Source: Perkinsus olseni | Taxonomy: Eukaryota > Perkinsozoa > Perkinsida | DNA: 64,000 nucleotides | Reading direction: 5' to 3' | NCBI GenBank assembly: GCA_013115125.1 | Contig: JABANN010000094.1 | Span: 1 to 64,000, forward strand | Part shown: piece by piece, positions 1 through 12,585 of the stretch | How positions within the stretch are numbered: the first letter of the stretch is position 1 | How the letters are laid out: each line of letters begins with the position of its first letter | The notes under the pieces: model-generated | The model's database searches: none | The model's input: only the letters and a program-made list of their open reading frames with translations | What the model was told of the DNA's origin: nothing | Translations under genes and position numbers: made by a program

Positions 1-148
1 AAAGGGACAACCGTTGCGTATCGCGCACGCCCGGCGTCACAGTAATATAGTATCGAACCCGCGCTACCGCGCATCCATGCCGTGTTGGTGGTTCTGGGAC
101 TGATGGCGAATACTGCTAGCATGACGATTGAGTCGTGTGTGATCACGA

Positions 149-403
149 TTAGACTTGTCGGATTAGTGAACAGAGCCGGCATAGGTGCAACAACCAGCTC
201 TTCAGAACCTCCTTCTCAATTTCCTGTATAGTAACCATTGGTGTTCCACCAGAGCATTTCGCATTGCCGCCCCATAGTTGGTAACGCAGTACAAGGTGCT
301 CAGTTCGCATTGCTAACGTGGAATGACCCATCTGATCCCCAGCACCCGGAGTTCGTGCGAATGAGCTGAAGTTGTAGACAGAAACAGAGAAGAACTCCGT
401 CAT
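149..403 (-). CDS. possible exon of an unrecognised protein
   Basis: An 84-codon open frame on the minus strand starting with ATG. The translation (begins MTEFFSVSVYNFSS) has no family I recognise. The stretch reading TIQEIEKE is followed by a GTTCTG that could act as a splice donor, so this may be a first exon that continues beyond the left edge of the window. Nothing else in bases 1-970 supports it: no neighbouring exon and no clear acceptor was found. It could equally be a chance open frame in the 5' flank of the Rab gene. Confidence 0.2.
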   Translation of the reverse strand: MTEFFSVSVYNFSSFARTPGAGDQMGHSTLAMRTEHLVLRYQLWGGNAKCSGGTPMVTIQEIEKEVLKSWLLHLCRLCSLIRQV

Positions 404-971
404 GGTGGTTGGGATCTCCCGAAAAACAAATGCCGACAGTTTCCTTCTGGGCAGGGACTGTCAAGTCTAATGATCAGACCCTAATCCTGTCTCGTACGGG
501 CCATCAAATTGTGTAAGCATCACTTGAAGTAGGTAGCCACCAGCAGAGAATGGTGCTGACTCAGCTTGTTGAACAAGCCTTGTTTCGTTGAATATACCAC
601 TCCGCCTTCTCAAGCCCCTGAGTCGTTGCAAGCTCGATCCATTTGGAGGTACCTGAGGATCTGCTTCTGGAGCTTACGGTCCGGGAGGTGTGTCGCCGCC
701 CGAGGGACTCCTCGTGGCGCCATTTGTGTGGTACCTTGCGGTTACATTTGCGTGGCAGAACTGCCGCCTCATGTCTTCTCGAAAGCATCTGACGTGCGTT
801 TTGCGAGTGAGAATGAGAGTCCTGACGTTGCCACTGTTGGCATTGGCGAATCGACGATCCGCCAATTCGCCAATGGCTGATGGAGAATCGGGTGTTGCCA
901 AGTTGGCAATGCCAACACCATGTTGGGACGCAAGGGTTTCTCCGTCGTGTAGCTCTCTTCTCGTATTCCGA

Positions 972-2012
972 ATGGACAGTGAAGGTCAGCCAGCACCCGT
1001 GCAGATCGCCCAACCGACCGTCCTGCACCACAAGCTCGTCCTTCTAGGCGACGCCAGTGTTGGCAAGAGCTGCATAGTTGTCAGGTATAAGTCACTCAGT
1101 CCATACCGCAATGAACAAACTGATTCCACCTCTGTTCCCTCCGATTCAGAATCTGCCGGGCGTAGACTGCCTTTTTGAAGGTTCGCCCGTGGAGAGTTCT
1201 ATGAATATCAAGAGCCAACGATTGGGGCCGCCTTCATGACGCAGACTGTCAGCCCATTCCCCGATTCACCAGTTCAAATAAAGTTCGAGATCTGGGACAC
1301 AGCAGGACAGGAGCGGTACCGGAGCCTGGCTCCGATGTACTACAGGTAAGCCTTTGAAGAATTGTTGATGCATTGTGGTTTTTTGAACGGGGCATCTGGA
1401 TTTCCGCCTGAGCGTATGATGCGAGCCGGAAGTGGTGTATGACCCACCTAGGCCTAGTTTCGTGGCAATCTTATTGAGATGACCATAATGGTTGAGGAAG
1501 AATATACAACGAAACGTCAGCTTTCAGAGGTGCTGCAGCGGCCGTAGTCGTGTACGATATCACCAGCCGAGAGTCTTTTGAAGGGGCCAAGCGATGGGTC
1601 AATGAACTGCGCAGCTCTCACAACCCTGACGTTGTCATTGGTAAAACACTTAAGGAATTCCTTCGGTCTCTCGGCGCCATCGTCTCTCAGCTTTTTGTGG
1701 CAACAAGTCGGACCTGGCGGTGGAGCGGGAGGTCCCCACGCAGCGAGGGGCGGAGTATGCTCAAGAGAACAATCTGCTTTTCGTAGAGACCAGCGCCAAG
1801 ACGGGAGAAAATGTCCATCACATTTTTGTCGAAATTGGTAGGAGCTTCCGGTCGGCCCCTGTCACTTCTGCTGCCTAGCGAAGCTTCTGCCACACGAGCA
1901 GGAGCAAGACGCGATGAAGACTGGGGCATTCTCGGTCAACCGAAACAGGCCAGGTGGAGGCGCCCAAGGGCAGCCAGGGCGTGGCTGGTGCGGCGGCTGC
2001 GGCTCCCGCTGA
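972..2012 (+). CDS. RAB5: Rab5-type small GTPase
   Basis: Small GTPase controlling early endosome fusion; acts on endosomal membranes. Five exons join cleanly: 972-1084, 1181-1345, 1528-1640, 1691-1837 and 1879-2012, giving 223 aa, the usual Rab length. All four introns are GT-AG and 41-182 nt long. Visible motifs: P-loop GDASVGKSC (about residues 27-35), switch I with the Rab5 hallmark [33 protein letters not shown] (switch II), GNKSDL, and ETSAKTG. The choice of Rab5 over other Rabs rests on the EPTIGAAF and AEYAQEN stretches. The tail ends WCGGCGSR: two cysteines are present but not as a terminal CC or CXC, so prenylation may be atypical. The start is the first ATG upstream of the G-domain in frame; a longer N-terminus is open but unlikely. 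Confidence 0.93.
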
Positions 2013-2224
2013 GGTTTGAGGAGAATTAGACACAACATAGAGGGCAAATAACCATGATACAACTCTACTCTGCCGTAGTCAGCTAAAGCGCATGGTCTAG
2101 TGCCTTTTCCTGAGACCCGAGGCTTTTGCGTTCATAGCGTCAATATCAACCACTGCTAGGGCACTGTATCGAAAGAATGGTGCGGAGTGGTACCAAGACA
2201 GTCTTAGAGTGAGTTTTACAGTAA

Positions 2225-3793
2225 ATGACCGCGAAGATCGATGAGAAGCCTGCGGGTGATGTGGTGGCCATCCAAGAGGTACCCCCACCATCGCCACCCG
2301 ATTTCTCACTCGCCCCGTATACAGGATACGAAATACACCTCTCGCGTGGGATGGGCCATATTCATGTACGCGGCCTGCAGCAGCACCCTTCTTGTGAGCC
2401 ATCCGGTATCATCGTTGTCCTTGCAAGTCTCCCGTCAGATAGTCAACAAGTTGGCGGTGCACTCAATACCCTCCCCTTGCTTCGTTCTAGTGTGCCAGTT
2501 CCTTGCAACGGCATGTAGGGCGTTCGCGTAAAGCTTTCCCTCCCTTGCCCTACCTCAGTGTTTGTGAAGTTGTTCGCCAACTACTCGAAGGCTAACGTAG
2601 AGCTCATGCCGCTGGAGTACACGTTGACCCGGCGCTTCAGTGGTGGGGTCGCTCCGTTGTGGGTCACGCGCTCCAGTTTCGTGCTCAGGCGTTGTCGCGA
2701 TATTTTGTCTTTGCCTTTTCACGAATGTGAAAGCCTTGCAGTATGTTAACGTTGAGACCGTCATCGTGTTCAGGCGAGTGTGTATATATCGCTTGAAGCC
2801 AGTGCAGCCTTCACTCATCTCAGATCCTGCTCGCCGCTGGCAGTGACTTTCTTCGACTACTACTATCTGGGACGGGAACTGCCGAGTGGGAAGGTGAGAG
2901 GTTTGTTCATTGTTGCCGTTTTGATCATAGACGTCACGGTCATGAAGCGAGTAGCTCTCCCTTTTAGTCGTGGCTGGCCCTTTTTGGCATCGTCCTGGGT
3001 GCGTTCCTTTACATGGTCAGTGATGATGGAATGCAGGTGAGCCCATCATTCAGTAGGCGGGCCACGCCTCAAGGTCAGGTGCAAGGCTATTTCTGGGTCT
3101 CGCTTTACTTCCTGGCGATTGTCACTGAGATGGCCTTCGTCAAACACATCATCAACACAGGTAAGGCCACTCCACCCCAAACCCGCGACTCTCATCACGG
3201 TTTAGTTGCCATGTCGACATGGACCCGGGTCTACTACAACAACGTTCTGAGCATACCTGTTCTCGCCGTTGCAGCTGCGCTCAATGGCGAGCTTCGAACG
3301 TTGGCTCAGGACTATACTTGGACAGTTGAAGTACTCGGAAGGTGAACGACACTCTCCCATCGAACCAGCGTGCCTCAGGCCGTTCCTTCGTTGCTGGGCT
3401 CGTGCGTTATTGGAATCGGTATATCATTCTACGGATTCCATCTGCGAGAGCTGGTCACGGCCACGACTTTCACTGTGGTAAGGCAACCTCTCAGGTCTGG
3501 CTGAGTCATACCGAGATGGTCAGGTTGGTGTGTTGTGCAAAGTTGCCACGGTTCTGCTGAACCATGCCATATGGGACCACCACTCTAACATGGTTGGTTC
3601 GCTCGCTCTGCTCGGCTGTATAGCGGCAGGCACACAGTAAGGGACCCCGGTGATACAGGAGACACGCGCCCCAACCCTTGGGGGGTTCAGGTATCGCCAG
3701 GCCCCACCTCGCGAAGAGAAGACAGCTTCCGTTCCTGAGGCGAGGGACCTCGAGATGAATGAAGTGCAGTCTGCGAATGAAGAGACGGAATGA
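2225..3793 (+). CDS. nucleotide-sugar transporter (GDP-mannose transporter-like, SLC35 family)
   Basis: Multi-span Golgi/ER transporter exchanging a nucleotide sugar for the nucleoside monophosphate. The gene has about ten exons, beginning at ATG 2225 and ending with TGA at 3791-3793. Family stretches appear in order: RVGWAIFMYAACSSTLL, VNKLAVHSIPSPCFVLVCQF, TVIVFRSCSPLAVTFFDYYY, WLALFGIVLGAFLYM, GYFWVSLYFLAIVTEM, STWTRVYYNNVLSIPVL (typical of GDP-mannose transporters), and a last pair of membrane helices. The C-terminal tail is acidic and hydrophilic (PPREEKTAS). One intron, 2774-2823, starts with GC rather than GT. In the place of the GALNK substrate motif of Vrg4-type carriers the sequence reads VVGVLCK, so the exact nucleotide sugar cannot be assigned. 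Exon junctions were chosen by frame continuity. Confidence 0.85.
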
Positions 3794-4116
3794 ATGTTGT
3801 TCCATACCAGTTGCAATGAAGTGGTTGTAACAAGTTTTGTTGCGTTTGCATAGCAAAAGAGAGTGCCGGAGGACTTTTCAATCCTGGAAATCCACCTGGA
3901 CTCCTCACGATTCGCTTATTCGCTCTATGTATACCGATTCGTGCTCCGCACTCAACAACACAAGTCAAACGCAGAGGAAACTCACGAATTCCGAACTGTA
4001 CAATTATTATAAACGTAATCATCCTTGACATTGAAGTTGCGGACGGCTCTAGCGTTGTGAGCAGCGGGATGCAGTGTTGTAGGCTTCTGAGGGACGGCTG
4101 ATGTCTTCGCATACCG

Positions 4117-7100
4117 TCACGTGGAGATCACCTCAAATGCCCTTGCCGAGTGCACCTTAGCCGCGGACTTGGACGCTTTGTTAAGTTCAGCGAGTACCGC
4201 TCTTCGACCGCTAATGGTGGGCTGCTTGCTCAGTAACGGAACTTGGACACAAACGACCCCGTCCTCAATTCTGTCACAGCGGAACGAACACGGCAGAGAG
4301 TACGAGCTGCGATCATCCCACTTATGGCTCTCGTTCTGGCTAGCGGACGCCTTCACCACATCGACTGGAACCTCATTGGTGAGCTGTGGTGACGCAGCAG
4401 CTGCGGAAATCGCTTCCGAGCAGCCTTCCCGGAGGAGGGCCAGACAGGCTTGGGCTGAGTCATCATCCTCGAGGTAACGCAGCAAGGACTGATAGAAGGC
4501 GTCCGAATGTGTATGAGCCGCCATTGCACACGGCCTTGGAGTCCACCGGTGCAGAGGCCCTTGCGCTGAGCCGAGGTTTCGACGAGTTTCACCTTGACAT
4601 TTCCTCGGCCCAAAACCTCCTCCCTGATATCAGCCTCGAGGGCGTTCAGCTTGCTACTGAGACGCTCGTAGGAACCCCTATACTGTTTTGTCAGTTGCTG
4701 TTGGTGGGTTAGCGAGGCTTTGAGAGTGTTGACTGTCTGGCTGAAGCCTTCCGCGTCCTCGGTCATTTGCTTAACGATGAGACGGAGGTCCTGCACCTGC
4801 AGGGGTCACACCAACGCTTCCTGAGTTTCCTCTACGAACGTGTCCACCTCGGCTTCCAGGGCGACTGAAGTTGAGTCGACCTTAGCCAAGTGCTGCGGCT
4901 GAGTACCTGAGGCAAGCCAAGCTTCATCGAGACCGTGTGGACCACGTTTATTGCCTTCATCCCATCGCAGCGAATCAGCACCCTCTGCGCCAATCGCCGA
5001 AAGGAGGCTGGGCGAGAATACCGGCGTCACGACTGGCTGGACGCTCAGGCTTGGTAAGGCCACTGGCGATGGGACGGGCACAGGGTCGACTTGCAGGTTA
5101 GGAGCCCCGCGGCGGGCCGCCATGACGTCCTCCAGGCGCATACTGGCCGCCTCAGCTCGCAGTAGCCCTCGGTCGTTGTCAGCACTCTGTTGGATGAGGA
5201 GGCTCTGACAGTCGTCGAGCCTCCGGGAGAGGGCGGAGAGGCTGGCGAAGGAGAGCACGTCAAGGGGATGCCGAGGGGTGTTTCTTACTCCTCATCCCGC
5301 TGTCGCCTGACCTTCTGCAGCTCCATTTGCAGTCTCAGTATCTGCTATGCCGAGCGAGAGGGGCTCCGAAGCGGCGCGCGGAGGCCTCACTGACTTGTTC
5401 GTGCTCTGTTGAGCTGTCAGCTTCCATGGCTGGAGTCTTCTGATGGGTGGAAGACTTGGCTCGAGGGAGGAGGGGACGAGTATTGCGATAGATGGTATGG
5501 CAAGAAGCCTGGCTACTGGCCGACCAACACAGAGAGCATACGGAGTAGCAAGAAACATCCACATGAAGGTGAACATTCATCGACTCGTCTCACTAAGAGC
5601 GGCGATTTCGGACGCTAGCTCTCGAATTCGCCCCAGATCAACGTTCTCGGAGTTCAACAGCCTCTTGAGACGCTTATAGGGCGACGGCAGGCTGCGGACG
5701 CCCTTCTTCGAGCTCACTGCCTCCGACCATCCCGCGGCGAACTTCACACGGAGAGCGGCGGGAATCTCGCAGCTAGCGACAACATCGGTCGTCTTCAGCC
5801 AAAGGTCGGATAGTATCTACTCTCAAGCAGCTCCAACCTCGCTAGAAAGCGCCCCTTACACCGGCTCTCCTTGCTAGTATGTCGATGACGGGCCTGCTCT
5901 CGTCCAGCCGCCGATGGACTGGGCACGTCGATAGGATGTGTAGCAGCTGCAGCCAGGGAGCCTGCAAAGGCCAGTCGAGACCTGCCCGTCGCAGCCCAGG
6001 ACGGGTCACAGGCTTACACTCGCCTCGAAGTCACTATCCTCACTAAGTTTCTTCTCGGCAAAGATGAGCAGGGCGCGGAGCATTCGGTCGCCAGCGGCAG
6101 AAGGGACGACCGCAGAGGCCCCGGAAAGCAGAACCAGGATCCTGCCTAAGCCCGACTTTAACCGCATCGAAGACTTCACCCTTCCTTCGGCTAGTAGAGT
6201 CGGCGCAACCCTTCGAAGTGCGTCGCACGGGCGAGGCCGCAGCATCGCCAAAAACCAAGGTACCGACTCGGCATCACATCCTCCCATAGTAGATACGACG
6301 GCGGACGTCAGAGCAGGGTCAGAGAGGATATGGTCCGGAAGGACTTTGAGAACAGCAGTGGTGAACCCTGAGATGTTGCCCTCTAGTTGGTAGCACAAAC
6401 ATGACATAATAGTCGGACGGGTCGAGGCTAAGGCGGCGAAGGCCAGCGCCAGTCGGTCCACAGCCAACCCTGCCGTCCTCCTCCCTAGTTCAGCTAGCAG
6501 CCGCGCATGCCGGTCCCCGAACGCCGGGTTGGCATCTCCCATATGGACCAGGACCTCAGCGGCGAAGAAACGTAGCGGAACGGCTTCGCAGAGCGTCCAG
6601 CGAGCCAGCTCGCAGTGCCAAGCTGTACCATTACACGCTAGAGCACAAGCGAGAGGGAGGCCTCCGTTGCGACTAGGACACTTGTGAACCTCATCAGAGC
6701 GATCGTCAGTGATCTCGTCAAGAAGGAGCCTCAGGATGAGTCGCCCGGCCAACTGAGGTTCGCACTTCCGGGAGAGCAGATGGCAACACAGAAGGAGTCG
6801 GCGGAGCGGAAGCGCCTCCGAAATTTCATGCAGCTCCCCGCCCAGTATCTCGCGCCAGAAGCATGTGACCAGTATCATTGTTATCTCTCGGAAAAGCTTG
6901 GCGTGAATCTCAGCGCTCGTCGATCGGTCTGCCTCCACAAGGCCTTGTACAGCCCAGATGAGCTTGTCGGTGAGCTCAGCATCTGCTGCCACCAGGCAGG
7001 CGTCTCGTGTGGCGGCGCTGGCGCTCTTGTCTAGGAGTCGCCTGTGCGTCCTCAAAGCCACAAAATGCTGGTTCAGCCCTGCCGCTGAGTTGCCCCCCTC

Positions 7101-7966
7101 GAGGGCCTCTGCGATGCTCCGCAAGTGTCCGATCACTCCCTGGATGGAAATCGGGAGGAGGTCGGCTTCTATCGCAAAATGCTCTTCCACTGCGGCGTTG
7201 ATAAGCTTCACATTAGTAGGAATAACGATGCAGTACTCAGCCACCACTTCCCTCAGAGCCTCCAGAGCAGGGATGGCGCTCACTAAGGAGGCCACGGCGC
7301 TGCTACAGGAAACTGGGGCGACGGGCAGGGCCCTGATGATAGGCTCCAGTGCCCGGACTGTAGGCGGCGGATGGGCCTCTGAAACCCAGGACGCTAAAGC
7401 TTGGCAGACATCCGGGGTCCATGAGGAGGCGCGCTTCGACAAGAAGCGGGTTGCATGCACCGATAGGTTGCCGAGTTTAGGAAGGACGGTGGCCACCAAG
7501 GGAGTCAAGTCAGCTGGGTGGACCGCTGCTGTCGGCAGAGACTCGAGTGCCTGAATACGATGGTCCTGCTCGACTGCTACGCTGCGGGGTGCGGGGTAAC
7601 CTCAGCGAAGGCCTGGAGCTGCCCCTCGGACACTGTGTCCCAGGCGTTGGGCTCCGCAAGGGCGCTGTGGGCCTCCTCCAGCCACTTGTACTTATCTTGT
7701 GACTTCGAGAAGGAGCTCAGCACGTTGCCAAGCGTGAGCCCTGAGTTGACTGAGGTAGGAGCGACCAAGCACCCAGCTGGCTTCATCAGGCCAGTGCGGG
7801 AAGGAGAGGTAGGAGCAGCAGCCTCACCTCTGACCTGGGCCGCGGACTTGCTGGGCGTATGCAGGAAAGTTCGCTGGGAACTGAATATGCCCCGAAGGCG
7901 GTTCGCAGGAGTGAAGCCGATTGGACTCCTCTGTGGAGGCACCCGAGAGCGCCTGGATGACGACAT
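4117..7966 (-). CDS. large helical-repeat and coiled-coil protein, function unknown
   Basis: I do not recognise the family. The first exon starts near 7966 (MSSSRRSRVPPQRSP; an upstream ATG at 7999 is possible). A basic Ser/Pro/Thr-rich N-terminus of about 75 residues precedes roughly 600 residues of Leu/Ala-rich helices that look like HEAT or armadillo repeats (7530-5830). The last 350 residues are heptad-like: LRLQMELQKVRRQRDE, LSALSRRLDDCQSLL, VQDLRLIVKQMTEDAEG, YERLSSKLNALEADI. A Pro/Val-rich linker around 5100-5000 interrupts the coil. Introns at about 7580-7530, 5990, 5860, 5400, 5270, 4800 and 4580-4470 keep the frame open. The helical-repeat and coiled-coil parts could be two genes, but the spliced frame runs through. 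The architecture suggests a scaffold or cytoskeletal/chromosomal protein; that is inference only. Confidence 0.6.
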
Positions 7967-8149
7967 TCTCTTATGAACCGCCGAGTGAAGATATGCCAAC
8001 TGTCGTACGCAATTCTGATGCCGGGCGGCTCGCGAAGCTCAAGGAGCGCTGGGCTGTTGTTCTTTCTGGCCTATTAACGACACAATAGGGCTATGGTTGA
8101 TAACAAGTCAAATTCATGAAAACAAAAGTCAGTGTACAATACTGTACTT

Positions 8150-11100
8150 CTATGAGACTCTCTCGCCGGTCAGACCAGAGAAGATATCCCGCAGGAGCTC
8201 AGCGTCCTCTTCCTCGTCAGTTCGTCGACTCAGCGTCCACATCGCCTCCTCGACCGTCCTGCACGAGACGAAGTGCCACACAGTGGCCTCTTTCTCCTGC
8301 CCCACCCGCCAGATCCTCGCGGCGGCCTGGGCCGTTTGGGAGTACTTCGCGGGGGGCTCTAGGAGGATCGCATGCGAGGCCACGGTAAGATTCAGGCCTT
8401 GACCGGCAGATGCTAGTGGGCAGAGGAGCACTCGAACTCGACCGTCGAAGAATCTTTCAACCATCTTCAGCCGGCCGACGGACCAGAACACAAAGGGGAC
8501 CTTGTTGGTCTTGAGGGCCGAGCCCAACAAGTGCAGGACCGGGACCCACTTGGAGAACACGCACACAGACTCGCCTAAGGTCTCCGTGATGTGCTTGACC
8601 AGAAGGGTGACACTCGAGATCCGAGTGCCCCACTGACCGACCAGCTGTTGCGTAGCGTCCATGGCCTTCAGGGCCACCTCGGGTATCGGGGTGAAGATCT
8701 CATTGAAGACGGACTCTTCGCAGAGGCTCTCGCTCGGGGCGGGGGAGCTGTCGGCTTCCTCGGGCTCTGGGGGCTCGCCGGCAATGTGGCCAATCTCGTT
8801 GCGACGTGTGAAGACTCGGCACTCAGGGCAGCGGAGACTTCCTCGTCCTCTCTGGAGGAGAATCGTGATGCACTGCTGACAGTAGCTGTGACCGCAGGGG
8901 AGCATACACACCGTCGTCGGCTTCTCAGTGGCACATACTGGGCAGAGTTCGAGACCCGGACGATCTTCGGACTCGGTAGGGAGCTGTGTTTTCAGAAACC
9001 TGCACAGCGGAAGATGACACTACACGTCCAGTAGCGCAACAAATTCACAAAGGCCTCATCGTGAACGAGGAAGAGAGCGGCCGGCCACAAGGAGACAGTG
9101 GATCCTCAGCGTGTCACTCACCGCAAATGCCCAAGGTTTCGCCTCAGTTTGACTTCGGCATCGTTCTCTTCCGCCTGCAGCTCGACAAGTTTGAGCTCAA
9201 GTTCCTCAGGCCCCCACACGATGAGGGCTTGGTCTAGGTCCCAGGACTCAATCTGTCCATTCTGTGGCCGCACATCGCCGTCCGAAGGCCACCGGTAGGC
9301 GAGGCGAGCCTGCCTGAGCTCGTCGTAGCAGCCAAATCGATATCTGCAGGCCTCGCACCAGCTTCGCAGGCAGGCCATGATGCCTTGTATCAATCTGAAG
9401 TACCTGACATGCTGTAAATGGGGGAAGGCTTAACCGACCGCTGCGTGGGCTTACTTGAACAAGTCGGAGCCGGTGGCTGCTTCATAACCGATCTTTTTGA
9501 ACCGCGAAAGCCTCGCGACCCTCTGATACCCCTCGAAGTGCGGGTTCAACCGACAGAAGAAACACGATCGGCCCGGCCGTCCTTTCCCTCGACACTTCTC
9601 GCAGCAGATGCTCTCCGTGACCAAGTGCTCCGGGGGAGAGTCCAGAGGGATGCCCTCCAACGCTTCAACTATTTTCCCTACATGGCCGTCAATCTCCTGA
9701 AGACGAGGAAAAGGCAAAGTCCAATCCGCTGAAAGCTGAGCCGTCTCACTCGGAGATCCTGCTGAAAGTAGGCAGCTGCCATGGGGCCCTGCAGCGTGGG
9801 AGTCGCCACCAGCCACCACTGGCTGGAGTCCGAGGGCAGCTGTTCCCGTAGCTTGTAGTAGTTGGCTGAATGAACTCGGATAGGGACGGAGGTAGCGGCC
9901 AGAAACCTGTAATGGCACGATGAGAGGGAACCAACAAAATAAGGCAGGGACGCACCTCTCGGTCTCTCCCTCTACCTCACGAGGGCTCACTTCGGAGTGA
10001 ACCAAGGCGTGTATCTTCTGAACCTTATCAACCCGCGTGCCGAATTTTCTCTCAGCCTCCAACGCCTTGCTGTATAGCAACCTAGCCTCGGCCTCGTCTT
10101 CTCCCTTCAACTTCAACAGCCCAGCCTGGCCATTCCAGGCCGCCACGAGGTTCCTCAAGGCCTCCTCAGCCCTGTTCGTCGCACCGGCCATCAGCGCCTT
10201 CACGTTCTGCTCGAAGGTGCTGTATTTAACATCAGTAAAGTTCTTCGCCTTCCTCCCCGTGTAAGACGTCTTCTGCTTCATTCGCAAGTCCTGGTGGACG
10301 CATTGCAGCTGCAGCAGCCGCGTGAGGTCCCACAAGTAGGTGACAGCGTTCCTCGAAGCGCCGCGCTTCGCCAGAGACCCCTGGGCCTCCTTCCGTATGG
10401 ACTCCTCCAGCCGACGGTAGCCAAACATCTCCACCGCTGATAGCTCCTGCCAGACCACATGCTGGACAAGACCATGCATCTTCAGTTGGTCCAGCACGTC
10501 CACCTTCCACACTCGCCACAGCAGGCTCTTCATCAACGGCAGCAGCCTGCGCACTCCTCCCTGGGAGTCTTGAATGGCCTTCACATCCGTACCATCGAGT
10601 GGCACTCGCAAAAACTCCAGTACTGGCCGCAGATCCCCTCGGGTCATCGGGGTTCCGGTCACCGCCCATCGGTTAGTGGCCACCAGCCTTCTTAGCATCC
10701 GACAGGCTCCACTGTGGCCGCCCTCAGTCATCTGAGCCTCATCCATAACGAGCCGCCACCATCTCACCCGAAGAAGGGCTGATGGCGTCCGAGTAGAGCT
10801 GGACTGGCGACGGTATCGGAGCGCATGGCGGCTGTCCCACTCGGCCGACTCAGTCCGCAGGAGGCTGGCGCCCAGGACGGTGTATGATACCAATACAATG
10901 TCAGCGGAAACGATATCGGGTAGGCTGGGGTGGACTCCCTGCTCGTTCTCAGCGTAGACTACTAGGCGCATGGCCTGTGCGTGACGACCGATCTCCCGGA
11001 CCCACTGCTGAAGTAAACTCGCTGGCACAACCACGAGCGTGGCGGCTACCGGGAGGAGCTTGACGCGGGCACGGTGGAGGCAGTTGAGGCACACGAACGG

Positions 11101-12585
11101 CTGACCTTCCACCGTCGGAGTGTAGCCAACACACTGCTGATGATGCCAACTATCGCAGACATCACAGGCCACCCAGGATGCACCGGCAGCCCCAGCCTCG
11201 TCGCAGGTCAGACACCACGATCCCTCTATTGGGACCTCAGCAACGTCGGAGATCTCCGGGTAGCCAAACGCTTCCCTGAAGGCGCGAGCCTTCTCCGGGT
11301 GGTACTCGTCCAGCCACGACACTGACCGCTCCCGTTTGCCGGGGGGCGCAGCAGCAGACTTCGCGTACCCGTCCTGGAGCAGGTAGGTGGCGTGAAGATC
11401 GGCGACCTCCCGGCGAAGCTTCCGGGTCTCGACATCACGGCGGTCAGTGAGATCATCGCTGTCTTCCAGTTCACGGAGAGCTCCTTGCTGAGAGGCATAG
11501 AAGTCGTTCAACACTTCAGCCGGCGATCGACCGTCCGATGGGTAGGGCCGAGTCGTCAACAAGGCCAGGACCTCCACGGTCTTACCGAGGCCCATCTCGT
11601 CGCAGAGCATACCGCCACGGACGGAAGCCAATCTCAAAGAAACAGCCGATCTGCTCACCCCTGGCAGCCGGGGGTTGATGAAAACATCGTCGAGTGGGAA
11701 CCATGAGGGATGAGGGACCCTCTGGTCGGATGGTCGTGCTTCCGCCTGGTGCATCCAGGCCACTGTGTGTCGTTGGAAGTCGAGAAGAGTACAGGCCAGC
11801 CGGTCTTCCCCGCTCAAGGGGACAGCCTCATCAAGCGGGCATTCTCCTGGAGGTTTCACCGCAGCCAGAAACTCCTCAGTACCGACTTCAAGATCCACGC
11901 CGACCGGTGGTTCTCGACGAGTAGCAGCCGCCCAGCCAAGCACAGTACCGAGCTCCCTCCGCCTGGCCGCCGTGAGGCTGTTCGCGATGCGCCTAGCTCC
12001 TCGCCTATCCTCCGCCACGAAGCCTGGAGCGATGCCAAGCTCGAACTTGACCTTTTTGTTGTCGAGGTTGACCGCCCTCACCGCAAGCACCCCGTGCTGC
12101 TGCAGTGACCGAAGTGAGTTGAGCACCCTCTCAGTCACTCCCGACCCCACAATACACGCACAAGCCTCGGCGTCGTCTGCGGCGGCGGAAGCCATGATGA
12201 CGCGACCACCCTCATGGAGAGCCGTAATGATGCACTTGCTAGTCTCCGACCAAAAGCCATCGCCGACCCAGGACACCAGGAGACAGGCCACGTCACAACA
12301 GTAGTTGAACTCCTTCCGACTAGGAGTCACGCATTTCTTCCTCGGAGAGGACTTTCTCCTCGAGGCAGGCTTCCTTTTCGGCGCTGAGCTCCTGCGCTCG
12401 CCGTTAGTAGGCACGGTCGGAGAATTGCCGGAATGATCTGAGTCTGCGGAACCCGCGAGTACTGCAGACAGAACCGGAAAGGAGGTGGCCGGACATGGCC
12501 CGAGGGGAGAAGATGCCGCCGTAATGCTCTCGGCAGCACTGAGTATGGCACGTTTAGGGACAGCTTTGAGTCGAGGCATCCCCAA
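8150..12585 (-). CDS. SHPRH: SHPRH-like SNF2 helicase with PHD and RING fingers (E3 ubiquitin ligase)
   Basis: Nuclear ATP-dependent translocase and RING E3 ligase; SHPRH and yeast Rad5 relatives polyubiquitinate PCNA in damage tolerance. A very long first exon (12585 to about 9940) carries a Lys/Arg-rich N-terminus, the SNF2 P-loop DEMGLGKTVEVLALL, a PHD finger inserted in the helicase (CLTCDEAGAAGASWVACDVC, WHHQQC), the DEAQ box (VMDEAQMTEGG) and AVTGTPMTRGD. Downstream exons hold a Cys-rich segment CCEKCRGKGRPGRSCFFC, a C3HC4 RING (CPVCATEKPT, CGHSYCQQC, RCPEC) and the second helicase half (VCVFSKWVPV, SAGQGLNLTVASHAILLEPP, RIWRVGQ). The order SNF2-PHD-RING-HelC is that of SHPRH. Introns near 9950-9900, 9750-9700, 9450-9405 and 9100-9000 are GT-AG. 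Length is about 1450 aa. Confidence 0.9.

Noticed and set aside
690-970. In-frame upstream extension of the Rab5 reading frame
   Set aside because: The extension has no Rab features and lies in an inverted-repeat-rich flank; the ATG at 972 fits the family length.
5045-5263. Possible 15-nt intron at the join before VQDLRLIVKQ in the coiled-coil gene
   Set aside because: A donor 36 nt further upstream (GAG|GTGGAC, about 4850) gives a normal 51-nt intron in phase 0, so no ultra-short intron is needed.
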